From NCBI GenBank assembly GCA_029379385.1, contig CM055607.1:29571235-29635234 (forward strand): a stretch of DNA of 64,000 nt, written 5' to 3'. Under the pieces are notes generated by a model. It was not told where the DNA came from. It was given only the letters and a program-made list of their open reading frames with translations, and ran no database searches. Position numbers and translations under genes: made by a program. The stretch comes from Quillaja saponaria (Eukaryota; Streptophyta; Magnoliopsida; Fabales; Quillajaceae). Position 1 is the stretch's first letter; each line of letters opens with the position of its first letter. Of the stretch, positions 38,501 through 49,834 are shown one piece after another.

Positions 38501-41485
38501 AAAGTTGAAGGTGACAGAAGAGTATTCACATATAACCATGAAGATTTTTTTGGCTTTTTTGTTTTGGTATAGTATAGTATGTGTATCATTCCCCTTTACT
38601 TCTTTTCCCCTCTCAAGGATGCATATTCTTGTCCTTATGAAACTTGCTAAGGAAATTAAAGACTAATACACCTTTGAGATTGAAAAAGATAAATAGATAT
38701 CCATCTATATGACTTTTTTTGAGGCATTCTTGTTGTCAACTCTGCTACAAAGATATGGCATTTTCAGGCAGCTCAATGCTATGACACAGTACCTGGAGGA
38801 GTAAGGCGAGATTATAGGTTCGAGCAGCAGCAAGGTCAGTTTAATAGGGGCAAAATTACCCCTTCCACAATATATAATATTCTCTTTCTCTAAGGAGTAG
38901 GATAATAAGATAGGGTAGTTATCGTATCATGTATAATAATAATAAAAAATAAATAAAGGGTATACAATTACACATAAATTATTGAATTTATGAGTTCCAT
39001 TACTTTCCAACACTGTTCTATTCATGGCAATTCAAAATCTTCCAATCCTATTCTCAATTGCATGTGTGCGCCCATGATAGGCCTTGTAGGGACAACATTA
39101 TTGAGTTTCAGTTCACATGAAGTACCACATGTGCATGAAAATTGGATTACAACTAGAAGAATTGGAGGATGACCAAAAGCAAAGATTGAATGAGTTGTAG
39201 GCACTTCAACCAGTCGCTCATAGTGGACAAACATGGAGAAAAAGACGTAACATTTAGAAAATGACAAGGAAAAGAGGAGTGTTTGATGAAGTGGGGACCA
39301 AACCTTAATCACTTTGTTGGAAAGAAATGTAAGGATGTGATCAAATTGGCTCATTTAATTTGTGTCAATGTAGTAATTTTTCACATTGCTAGATTAACAT
39401 TATGTATAAGTATACGAGCTCGCAACTTCTAAAATCAATTGATTAGTCTCAAAAGAGTCACATCATCTCTATGCTTGAACTTGATTCCCATGAAAGAATG
39501 TCAATATGGTAATTTTTTATATTGCTTAACTGTGCCTAGATGTAGAGAGTAACATTATATATGAGTATATGAGCTCACAGCTCATAATAATAAGTTGATT
39601 GATTTAAGGATGGGTCTCTAACAATTTGAAACATAAACACACTCTCTGTACTGCCACAAAGCTTTTGCTCATTTGCCTTCTTACCTTCTGAATGGTCTTC
39701 CTTTTCATTTCAAACCAGATCAACCCGCAAAATGATTATAAATATTTCAGCTAACTGTGCAATTGCAATGAGCAAAGCCCAGGAGCATTGACAATAACGT
39801 GTGCAAAAATAGAAGACATTCCCACAAGTGAAATTTTCTTGTGAAATTAAAGCCCACATCTAATGTGGATCTCTTTTGGACACAATTACTCAATGCACAC
39901 TAGTACTTTATTTGGGAGAGGCCCAAATGAAAGGGGCGATATCATGATAGCATGGAGGGCAGCAAATAAGGAAAAATCTGACCTCAAATATATTTATTTT
40001 CCATTTTCTCATTGCTTCAACTTTTACCCGAGGACTAGAATATAAGGATTTATTGGAAATGGAATGCTTAAATGCTTATATATTGATTAAAAAAAAAATT
40101 GGTACTTTTTGTCCAACAATCTATCTAATTGAGTTGGTCTTATTTATCCTCTACCAGATTCTTCATGCACATCGTCTCACTCAAAAAAATCTAGTTACAT
40201 CTACTGTCTAGGTAAGAACTGTCTCACATTAAGCTCATTTTCTTATTAGATGATTGTTGGGCACACAGAAAATCTCACGCATATATAAAATTAGTAACAG
40301 AAATTATTTTTTATTTAAGTGTTATAATTACTACCATTGCTCTATTCCATGCAAAATAATTTAGAAAAGGGTAAACTCCAGCCTCTATGCAATAAGAAAA
40401 TTTATGGATGAAAGTGAGTTTATACTCAAAAGTGTAGCGGGCGACCCGTATAAATAGAGTAAGATAATAAAAATATAACGGGAAGTAAACTTTTTTTTAA
40501 AGAACAACTACATGTCTACATCATGAGAAGTTTAACTTATATTTATTTGATATATTACAATATAAAATTCTTTGAAATGAAAAAGTGTCATATAAAAAGA
40601 GATTTCTTGTATTGATGGGAGTAATGGTTGAGTGGTATGGTAAAAGTTGAACAAAGATTGAAAGGACAAAGAAGAGGTTTTGTTCTTTTGCATTTCATCG
40701 ATTACTTTATGACATTCCCATCTTAACAATCTTGGATTTGATACCAATATTTTAAAAATTGGACCATTGATCGATTCAAAAGATTTACTGAGAATCAGGT
40801 CATCTATTCAACCGAAGTCAAACAAATAATCAAACTAAATGACATCATAAATAAATTTAATTATATTTTTTAAATATTATATAAATATTATATTAGTTAT
40901 AAATACGAAATACATAACAAAATATAAGAATTCAATATTTATTAATAATAAGAAAATCACATCACAAATAGTTACATATAATTATTAATAATTAATACAA
41001 TAATTGCTAAATTTATTATGTATCACAACACTCAAGTTTCAACTTATACATCAAGATAATTTAGGCAACATCAATATAAAATATAATTATTTTACTAATT
41101 TTAATATAATATATAACTATTCCAATAACTATTAATACAAATAATAGTTTAAATAAAAATCAATTCGTTTTAATCAAACTAACACCAGTTTTTTTGATTT
41201 TTAGGTTTTACTGATTTTTACAAGTCCAACCAAAATGATTTTTTTGGTTCAACTCAATCTAATTTGTCACCAAGTGACGGTCCAACACGCTAGCCTGATT
41301 CAATTTTCAAAACATTGTTTGAACTGCAATTGTGCATGGCATCAACAAGAAAAGAACACTAATTGACAATACAATATATGTAACACAATCACTTTTCACT
41401 ATGGAGGATAGTCCTAAATGCATTTCCACAAACCAAACTAAAGCCCTTGTCATCAAACAATAAATGCTTAAAGGTTTCAGAGAAA
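38501..41485. other. intergenic region between ABCB1 and a convergent gene
   Basis: This contains the ABCB1 3' UTR, with AATTAAAG and several AATAAA-like signals (about 38650-38960), and the 3' UTR of the minus-strand zinc-finger gene at the right edge. A minus-strand frame of 110 codons (39354-39022) has no recognisable domain. An AT-rich MITE candidate is listed separately. Confidence 0.55.
40749..41320. mobile_element. candidate MITE with imperfect terminal inverted repeats
   Basis: The left end (AATATTTTAAAAATTGGACC) and the reverse complement of the right end (AATGTTTTGAAAATTGAATC) match at most positions. The interior is AT-rich and non-coding. I could not find a convincing target-site duplication, so the class is undecided and boundaries are approximate. 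Confidence 0.35.
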
Positions 41486-43779
41486 TCACATTGACATAAG
41501 CTTTGGACCGTTATCTGGCATACCCATCCCAGCAGCTAAATCCGCATCTAGTTGAGTATGTGGTGCAGGCCCCATCATCTGCTTTATACTGCACAATGAA
41601 AAAAAGTCTCAAACATAAGATCCTCCCACTAATAGTAAGGATAGAGTGGGAAAGCATTGCATTTAGAGTTAATAAGAAAAAAGCATACAAAGATTGCTTC
41701 AACAATCAACATCAAGGAGTCTAAGAATAGCAGAATTTAGAAGAATGGTAGCAAATCTCTGATTTTAAGTCAATAAAATCACACACACATAACACGATAC
41801 CAATTTCAGAGTTCTCAGGCCAAAAGAAAAAATTCAGAGTTCATGAAGAATCTAACAGAGTTCAAAAAACAAAAAGGAGTTGCAAAACCTAAAAATCAAA
41901 TAATAGTTAAAACATTCTCCATGAAGTTTACTTAAGTGAATCAGACACTAAGAGTGTACTTGTTACTAATATTTTACATAAACAGAAGCATACGTATACA
42001 CATAAAAAAGTATGTAGATATCAGTGAAATATTAAAATCTCATTCGTAAAGTATCTCACAAGAATCATGTGATATCATATGCCTAAGCCTAATATTGATA
42101 AGCTAACATATATAATGTCTACTATTAAACATGCAACAAGTAACGCATACTACCCAAGAGCTTTTAGGGGTAAATAAGCAAGATTATTGCTTGAATACTA
42201 AAAGAAACGTTCTCAATTGTATAAGAGTTGATGTCTTAATTTACCTCCAAGAGACACAAGTGTACTATACCTTCAATTATAACATATATGTAGATAGAGA
42301 TGAAGTTCATTGTAGTTAATTGGTATACAACTCTACAAGCACAATAAATGTGAGAAAAAACACTTTTAACAAGGCAATCTCAATTCATTTCTCACTGAAC
42401 CATGCGGAGAGAGATGTGTGAAGTATCTGCACCGACTATATTATTATTTTCTCATTATGAAACTAAGACCAGTTGTGCCAGAAATACCAGCTGATATATT
42501 AAGTGGACTGTATTGAAATTACAGGTGCAAGACCAGCTAGTTCAGTACAGTTTTGAGTATGGTAACCTTTATAATTCTTCACATTTATGGTATAGTCTGT
42601 GGATTATACAATAGAACGCTCTTTGAGAGCTAATTAAGAACCATACCGCTTCTTGTGATGTTTGGTCTTGAAATGCTCATCCTGCACAGCCACATTGGAA
42701 AAGTATCGACTGCATGTGACAAAAGATAGTGCATATTACAACAAAACACACTTGAACAATGGAACAAAATCTTGATAATAGTACAGGATACACATGATGG
42801 ATTCACAAGAATGGTAAATAGTGGAGTGAAAAATACATATTTCTCTTGAGGTATCCCTGTTCTTCCGTATTTTTTATATCTCCAAATGGTTTAGGATGAC
42901 CGAGATGAACTGTTGCCTAGTTGAGTCTATCGTGCTTATTTCAAATAAATCAAAATGGGAAAAGCTAGAAGATCATCTTTTATGTGTATACTGACAACAA
43001 CATGTATTTCCCATTTGAAATTTGGTTTCTCATTCTTGCTGTGAATGTAACTTTGGACACCTGAACTTCCTCTTTCAATCCCACATCTTATGCTTGCAAG
43101 ACGACATTCCAATTATTGGCCTTTGAACATGGGCACTGAAAAATGAAATTTATTTTCTATAAAGTAAAGGGGGTTTTAGGTTTCTAGTTTTCTAATTGGA
43201 AAAAAGATCATATTTGACATTATAGTTTTTCTTTCTCTTAAAATATCCTTGTTTTCCACAACTGAACAGGACAGGAGGGCCTTCTTTCAATTTCCAGTTC
43301 TACATCTCTAAATAACAGAATCTTACACTTTGTATATTTCTTATATCTTCCACTCTATCAACTATAATAATTTATCTCATTGTTCCTCAGAATTCAGAAA
43401 CTAAAACAAAACAGAAAATTTTTATATGCAAAATAATGAAGCAAAAGAAGAAACTTGAAAGAGAGTTAGAAAGACATACTCGCAGTGTAAGCAGTAATAC
43501 TGACCCATCCCGGGTAAATCTTCATTTACAGGCAAGTCTTTCTTCTGATCATCCGGCTTCTTCAGCTCGTCGTAAACCATATCATCCCGTGCTCAATTTC
43601 CCAGTCAAGGAAGAAATCAAATTTACAGGAAATAAAAATCAAAGAGAAAATTCAGAATTTTCAAAAAGAAAAAAAAGAAAAAAAAAAGGGATATCTTTGA
43701 CGAGAAATTTGGCCCGACGATCAGTCTTGTGTGAGTATCTTCTTTTCTTGACCTTTCTGTGCGGACACTTGCCCCCCAT
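41486..43779 (-). CDS. ZNF593/BUD20-type C2H2 zinc-finger protein (ribosome assembly factor)
   Basis: Read on the minus strand: exons 43779-43695, 43588-43480, 42709-42647 and 41588-41486, 119 aa in one frame. It opens MGGKCPHRKVKKRRYSHKTD, a basic tail. A single U1-like C2H2 finger follows (CLHCDRYF...HFKTKHH, about residues 57-80), then RIKQMMGPAPH and a C-terminal AAGMGMPDNG. Length and layout are those of eukaryotic ZNF593 and yeast Bud20, a nucleus-cytoplasm shuttling factor for pre-60S export; that role here is inferred from the family. Introns 2 and 3 are GT-AG. Intron 1 is AT-AC with U12-type signals (separate entry). The frame closes only with that intron: the Gly after FLVK is split across it. 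The gene is split into pieces too short for most ORF finders. It converges with ABCB1. Confidence 0.88.
43589..43694 (-). other. U12-type AT-AC intron in the zinc-finger gene
   Basis: On the minus strand this 106-nt intron starts ATATCCC (U12 donor consensus RTATCCTT) and ends GAGCAC. A perfect U12 branch-site word TTCCTTGAC lies at 43612-43604, with the branch A 16 nt before the intron end. No GT-AG alternative in this stretch restores the frame FLVK-G-DDMVYDEL. Removal would need the minor spliceosome. Confidence 0.87.
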
Positions 43780-45993
43780 TTTTTCTTTGGTTAGGGTTTT
43801 GACTCGAGGTCTCTCCTTCTTCAATGTAAGCTGAAACGAAATTTAGGGTTTTTCAGCTTCATCTGACTGTCGACATGTCCGATAAGATTTTACTAATACT
43901 ATCTTTTTTCTTTATTTGTAGAGAGAAAAACGACATCGTTCTAGGTGTCTTTTCTGTGGTGCGCTTTTGTTCTTTTACTTTGCATATACACTGACACTCA
44001 ACGTACACTAATATTATAATAAAAAACAAATATACAGACATCTTAATAAAAAAAAAATTGAAAAAAAAGAAAAAAAAAGAGAGAATAGACATGAATATTA
44101 ACAGACTAAGAAATTAAAAGCTCAGTTAATTTATCACCAAAATAAATTAGAAACTGAAATTTATACTGATCGAAATAATTTTTGTATGAGATTCCTCATA
44201 ATATTAAAAGTTAACTTTCCATGAAATTTAAAAATAAACTAGAACAATAAATATAAAAATTAATAAGTTTAAAGAAAAAGAGAGAAAAGTAAAACTATTC
44301 ACCTTTTTTTTTATAGAATTGTTCACCCTGGTGTTTGGTCTCATAGATATGATAAAATAAGATAACATATCTTTAAAAAAATTAATAAAAATTAAGATAT
44401 GTCAATTTAGATATGTAGTTACTATTAAAGACATGCATAACAATGATATTTAGTTTACAAATTGTATAAGTTATTTTAATATAATTTAGTTATTAACAAA
44501 ATATTTTTTGTGCATGTTACATTATTAAATAATGCATTGCGAATATCATATTACATAATGGTAATATATAAAATAAAATAATTTATGTATACAAAAAATT
44601 GAGAGAGAATTAGGTTAAAGACGACTGTTAATATAAAATAAGATAATGGGTAAAGTGAATAGTTCTAGCATCACATGCAATTTGAAAAGTCAAAAATTTC
44701 TCTAGATCTATTTCTTGGAGAATTTCTCCGATTAAGACCGATTGAAATCAAACGATCCCAATACACGTATTGGACTCCTTAATCAGCAATTAGACTTTAC
44801 AATCTGTATACAAAATGAGTTCTTACTATATTGATGATATTAGACTTACATCATGTATCATGTATTGTAATAATTATTTATGGCACCAATAAAATATTCT
44901 CAATGTGAAATTGGTAATTTTGTAAAAATTTGACACTTTTACAAGATTTATGCAAAAAAATAATTACTATAAAAGACAATAAGTTAAGGTTGTGTTTGAT
45001 GACACTGATAGGATACGATTAGATAATATATCATGTAAAAATTAATAAAGATTAAGATATATGTAGATAAATAGTTGTCTTATCTTGTGTTTGGTGCATA
45101 ATCAAATAACATGCAAGATATGACTGATTTATTATTTTAAACAATTTGGTGCAATATTAAATTATATCGGATATGATAAACTCTAATGCAATTTTTGACA
45201 AAATTATTCACAAAGAATCACATAACTTGTATAAATTTATAATTTCTTTTACATTTTTGTTCATACATATTTTAATATTTTCAGTTTTATTCTAATTTTT
45301 TAAAATTGTATTATTTTATGGATAACTATTTAAAAAATACTATATTAATCATCATGACATGAAATATTATGAAAATAATATATTTATAATATTTTTTATT
45401 TTACATAAAGTTGACATTTGAAAAATAATTGTAAAAAAAAAAAAATATATATATATATATATTGTAATGGCAAGTAAAATAAAGTAATATATTTTACATC
45501 TTTTTTATAAAAGTAAAATTATTTTTAATATTTTGATTATTATTATTATTATTATTTTGTAAAAGTAAAAAACAAAAGACTTTTTGGTGAGAAGGTTGGC
45601 AAAGGAAAAGGAAGGGATTAAGGCTTTGATGATTTTCTATTTTGATTCATTATTCTCTTATCTTATCTGCCATAATATTATTATCTATATAAAAACAAAC
45701 CAATATTGCTTCAATAGGATTAAAGCCCAATTTCAAATTTTTTTGGGCTATTAAGTGACAAGCGCCAAACAATTGATTAAATCGAATATTTTATCCGACT
45801 TTTCTTATCATGTCTGCCAAACACAACTTAAACGACATTTAAGTATCACTAGAGGTGTAACTAAGCCACGCATAGTAAGCTTGGGCATTGTTCGTAATAC
45901 TTTTAGCAAGCTTATACTTAGTTAATAAATTTTAACTAGATGGAACTTGACTAAAACTCATACCCCTAAACTCATATTTGAGCTCGCCTTGTT
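43780..45993. other. intergenic region with MITE-like sequence
   Basis: AT-rich with no supported gene. It holds the zinc-finger gene promoter and 5' UTR on the left. Blocks around 44335-44400 and 45030-45090 share wording ('AATAAA(G/A)ATTAAGATAT'), so they are probably related repeats. The last 150 bp (about 45850-45993) have a TE-like start, CACTAGAGGTGTAACTAAGC, and directly abut the truncated LTR. Confidence 0.5.
44992..45829. mobile_element. candidate non-autonomous DNA transposon
   Basis: The left end GTTGTGTTTGATGACA and the reverse complement of the right end GTTGTGTTTGGCAGACA form imperfect terminal inverted repeats; weaker similarity extends inward. Flanks read TTAAG and TTAAA, so a short TTA or TTAA target duplication is possible. 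There is no coding capacity. Confidence 0.4.
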
Positions 45994-46115
45994 CTCAACA
46001 CTCTAGTGTTACTTAGAGGTCATGGTTTCCTTAATCAAACCAAATCCTAATTATTTCTCTTTTAATTAACTTCCACAACATAGGTACCTGCAAGCAAAAA
46101 AGGTAGTTCATACCA
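45994..46115 (+). repeat. truncated 5' LTR
   Basis: These 122 bp match the last 121 bp of the 3' LTR (59513-59633), with the shared start TCAACACTCTAGTGTTACTT and the shared end TTCATACCA. Upstream of 45994 the match stops abruptly, so about 270 bp of LTR are missing. Several mismatches separate the copies, so the insertion is not recent. Confidence 0.85.
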
Positions 46116-46118
46116 TAG

Positions 46119-46131
46119 TGGTATTAGAGCA
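46119..46131 (+). other. primer-binding site (initiator tRNA-Met type)
   Basis: TGGTATTAGAGCA lies three bases after the LTR end. The usual plant sequence complementary to the tRNA-iMet 3' end is TGGTATCAGAGC, so there is one mismatch. Confidence 0.75.
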
Positions 46132-46136
46132 CAGGC

Positions 46137-46851
46137 ATGGATGAGCGTATGGAGCAAGTCGAGAAATTAGTGGCCTCGCTGTGTTTATGCCAAAATCAAA
46201 TAATGATGCGCATGAATGAATTGTGTGGGTAGCTCAGCATGCGTATGGACGATCTTACAAACAAGGCCAATACCTAGGAAATTGAAGACAATTCAACAGC
46301 CCTAACAAGGGGCAGACCAGCAGCAACATGCATACTCAGTCCAATAGTGTTCTTACACCTAACAAGGTGAAGTTGGACTTCCCACGCTTTAATGGTGAAA
46401 AAGATCCTTCGAGCTGGTTATGTATAGTTGAAGCATTCTTTAGCCTCCACAAAACCTCATTGTCTGAATAGGTTTCCATTGCTACTTTCCACCTTGAAGA
46501 AGAGGCACAACTATGGTATCAAACTATTAAGCAAGAGACAATAATCGTTACTTGGGATGAATTTAAGCAGGGACTTCATGGGCGGTACGGACGAAATCAG
46601 TTCCTCGATCCTTTTGGGAAATTCACCAAACTATAAGCAAATTAGATCAGTACGAGACTATTAAACACAATTTGAGAAGCTACTTGCTGAAATTGGAACT
46701 TTACCTCAAGCACGACAGGTTAGTTGCTTTGTTAGTGGGTTAATTGATTCTATTCGAGTTAATGTACATGCCAAATAACCTATCACATTGTCTTCTGCTA
46801 TTGAACTTGCTCACTTATATGAAGGGCATAATATTGCTCATTGGAAAGGGT
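46137..46851 (+). pseudogene. gag remnant of the chromovirus
   Basis: It starts at an ATG right after the primer-binding site (MDERMEQVEKLV) and soon meets a stop. Later blocks are typical of Ty3/gypsy capsid: DFPRFNGEKDPSSW and the stretch containing LEEEAQLWYQ. In-frame stops and frame changes are frequent. The 3' part is interrupted by the hAT-like element; the nucleocapsid zinc knuckle is not seen. Confidence 0.75.
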
Positions 46852-47920
46852 TAGGGGTGAGTATTCGGTTGAGTCGGTCGGTTTTGAGACATTTATTAAC
46901 CGACTCGACAAAGTTAGTTGTCTACAATTACCAACCGATAATCAACCGACTACAGTCGGTTTCTCAAAATTAACATTCGCCCTTCATTCGATTATCAATC
47001 TGTCGGTCGGTCGGTTTTGTTCATGAAACTAAACTTCTGAAAAATCTTGGCTCATTTCTATCTTTTTGTTCAATCAATGCTTGTTCAAGTATGAAATTAG
47101 TTGTTCTCCTTTACCTGTTCAAAACCAAAACATAAATAATTGCAATAGTTTTCCAAGAAAATACACAATAAAACAAGGAGGCATCTGATTTTAGAAGCAA
47201 TTAGAATATATAGAATATGCATGTATCGTCAGAGAGACAAAAGCTCGTTTTTCTCACAAAATTCTTCATCTTTTTATGGTTTTGTTCACCATTGATTAAT
47301 GTTTAAAAAAAATTTCAAATAACACGAATAACTAAAAGAAGAAATCAAAATTTTCATTTATTTCCTGAAAGAATTAAAGCCAAAAACCCAACAACAAATT
47401 TCAGATAAATCAAGTAAAGCAAGAATCTAAGCATTCAAAGCTTCCCTGACTTGAAGACTTCAATCTTTAGGACTCTAACATCACCTATTCACAAAAATAA
47501 TGACAATCACAGAGAAGGAAGAGATAGAGGAAGACCAAAGTTCTTTGAGTTTCTAGCTGTGGCCGCTAAATAAGAGGAAGCAAAGTATAAGCTAGGGTTT
47601 GTTACTTTTTTTGACTTTGAATTGGGCTAGAACATGGTGGGAGGCAATGGGCTTCCTTTTTATTTGGGCTTAAACTTAGAGGTGGAAGTCTAAAACTTGG
47701 GCTTAACAAAATAATATTCAAAAAACATAATGTCTATTTCGGTCGGGTCGATTTGACCCGAATTTAAAAAATGATCACTTGTAAAATCGAACCGACCCAC
47801 CTCTTGCCTTAAAAATTACCCCGAATTTGTGAATATATTATTCGGTTTGAATCGGTTGCGCGTGAAATCGATCGGTTATGAGACGATTTTTCGGTTATTC
47901 AGGTTTTATGCTCACCCCTA
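46852..47920. mobile_element. non-autonomous hAT-like element inside gag
   Basis: The left end is TAGGGGTGAGTATTCGGTT and the right end, reverse complemented, is TAGGGGTGAGCATAAAACC. Flanks are GAAAGGGT (46844-46851) and GAAAGGGC (47921-47928), an 8-bp target duplication with one mismatch, as hAT elements make. Both ends are rich in CGGTT words. The 1069-bp interior has no transposase frame, so it would need a transposase from elsewhere. Confidence 0.8.
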
Positions 47921-47928
47921 GAAAGGGC

Positions 47929-48808
47929 AACAACACTTACAATGACTATTGAACCTGCAATTACCACCCATACTCTGGTAAGCTAAGCAAGCCTAAACCA
48001 AAAACATTGAAGGCGTTGCGTGGATTTTTGGGGTTAACTGGTAATTACCGTAATTTATTTCAAAATTGTGGTAAAATAGCTTGCCCTATGACAAAGATGT
48101 TGAGCAAAGGCTCATTTCAATAGCTGCAAGTAATTGAGGAGGCCTTTGAACGACTTAAGGTAGCCATGACATGTGCACCAGTTTTAGCACTTCCTGATTT
48201 CACACAAAAATTCATTATGGAGCATGATGCATCTAGATCAGGTATTGGTGCAGTGTTAATGCATGAAAGGCCAATTGCTTTTTACAGTAATGCTCTACGG
48301 GAAAAAAATTTACTGTTGTCTACATATGAGAAGGATATCCTACCTCTTATCCTTGTAATTCAAAAATGGAGACCTTATCTCCTTGGCCGGTAATTTATTG
48401 TTTGAACTAATCACCAAAGCTTGAAGCACTTATGGATACAAAAAATTATTACAACATCACAACAAAGGTGGCTTTTCAAATTAATGGGGTTTGACTTTAT
48501 AATTGAGTATAAAAGTGGTTGAGAAAATAAAGTAGCAGATGCCCTTTCTAGAAGAGTGGATGATAGATGTCAAGGAGACACGTTAGTGTTATCTTAACCA
48601 ATTCCCAACTGGATAGAGACAGTTAAAGAAGAAAACCTTTCTAATCCTATTATGAAAAGGTTGGTATGTTTGGTGATAGAGGCAGATGCAGTAGGACCAT
48701 GGAAATATCAAGAGGGAATTCTTTTTTTTAAGGAAAGAATTTATTTGGCAGAAACCTTTAGTTTAATCAAAGACATTATTGAATAATTTCATGATAGCAC
48801 TCATGAGG
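47929..48808 (+). pseudogene. pol remnant, left part (end of RT and RNase H)
   Basis: The text starts within the last RT block (KTLKALRGFLGLTGNYR). It continues through the RNase H region, open at 48166-48393 with FIMEHDASRSGIGAVLMHE and a KVADALSRR block further on. Protease and the catalytic YxDD part of RT are absent between gag and this point, so at least a kilobase was lost. There are several in-frame stops. It is cut at 48811 by the CACTA element. Confidence 0.8.
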
Positions 48809-48829
48809 GTTCACTACAAGAAACTTGGT

Positions 48830-49220
48830 CATTACCAACCAACCAATGTTGGTTGGTAAAATATAAAATTACCTGACCAACCTAACAACCAACGGACCAA
48901 AATATATAAATAATATATTACCGAACAACTTTTGGTCGGTAGGTTGGTCGGTAAATTGGCGGGAAAGGTTTGAATGGGGTGAATTTTACCGACCAACCTT
49001 GGTTGGTCGGTAATGGAGTTTCTTACTTAATATGGTTGGTCGGTAATAGGTTTTAATTTGGGGGAATTTTACTGACCAACAAAGTTTGGTCGGTAATGGA
49101 GTTTCTTACTTATTTTGGTTGGTCGGTAATAGGTTTTAATTTGGTGAAATTTTACCGACCAACCAAGGTTGGTCAGTAATGGTGATTTTGCCTTATTATG
49201 GTTGGTCGGTAAATCAGTTT
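48830..49220. repeat. left subterminal repeat array of the CACTA element
   Basis: At least seven copies of a TTGGTCGGTA word occur here, mixed with inverted copies (TACCGACCAAC). Such short subterminal repeats are the transposase-binding sites in EnSpm elements. Spacing between same-strand copies is irregular. Confidence 0.8.
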
Positions 49221-49416
49221 ACTGGGTTAATTATTATTTTATTTTTTTAAACTTGGACGAAACCTTGCGTTTTGGTTCTTCTGTTTTGTGTTTTTTTTTT
49301 CACTCTGAAAACTGAATTCCAAATCCCTAACTCTCCTTTGCCTCCTACGCCTCCTTTTCTCACGCCTCCCTTCTTCCTCTCTATCCCTTTTGCTTAGTTC
49401 CTCTCTCCTTTCTCAC

Positions 49417-49638
49417 TCCCTAGTCAAGCATTTGCAAAAGGAGCTAGCTAGATTGGAGAGTGAGTTGAGTACTCCTGGCCCTGCTACCTCAACTTGCGAT
49501 TCCAAATCCCTAACTCCTCATTTCTCACGCCTCCCACGCCTCCAGCTCCTTTGTCACGCCTTGAGAACTCCTGGCCCTGCTACCTCAACTTGTGATTATG
49601 CAGCATTACTGAGAAAGAAAGATCTTTAGATACAAAAG
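49417..49638 (+). pseudogene. captured fragment of a NACK/KIN-7-type kinesin gene
   Basis: The first block reads LVKHLQKELARLESEL followed by TPGPATSTCD. After about 60 bp of other sequence, TPGPATSTCD is repeated and continues YAALLRKKDL, a stop, then IQK. It ends in a splice-donor context AAAAG/GTAGGA at 49638/49639. This wording corresponds to the region after the motor domain of plant NACK1/HINKEL-type (KIN-7) kinesins, which continue with a KDLQI-like segment. It is not a transposon protein family. The 26-bp ACTCCTGGCC... block is directly duplicated (about 49471 and 49566), and a flanking TCCCTAACTC...ACGCCTCCC stretch also occurs twice. I infer that the CACTA element picked up and rearranged an exon end with the start of its intron. 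Confidence 0.6.
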
Positions 49639-49834
49639 GTAGGATATGCCATCTAAATACTTCTCTGTTGCCATTTTTTTTAAAGATATTTATTATTATG
49701 CTCTTTTTGCTGCCTAGAAGAGCTAGGATAGGAATCAAATGTTGAAATATGTGGTGATCATTAAGAAACGTTTTGGAATCTTAATTGGAAATTGGATTTT
49801 AATAAAAATACTGAGGCAATGAGTTGGAATTGGT

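Noticed and set aside
39022..39354. 110-codon minus-strand frame after ABCB1
   Set aside because: No domain, no splice context, and composition typical of chance frames. Left as intergenic.
43436..43834. 132-codon plus-strand frame over the zinc-finger gene
   Set aside because: It is antisense to exons 1 and 2 of the minus-strand ZNF593/BUD20 gene, whose spliced frame has clear family motifs.
46788..47026. Two overlapping plus-strand frames of 61 codons
   Set aside because: They cross the left border of the hAT-like element inside gag, so they are junction artefacts.
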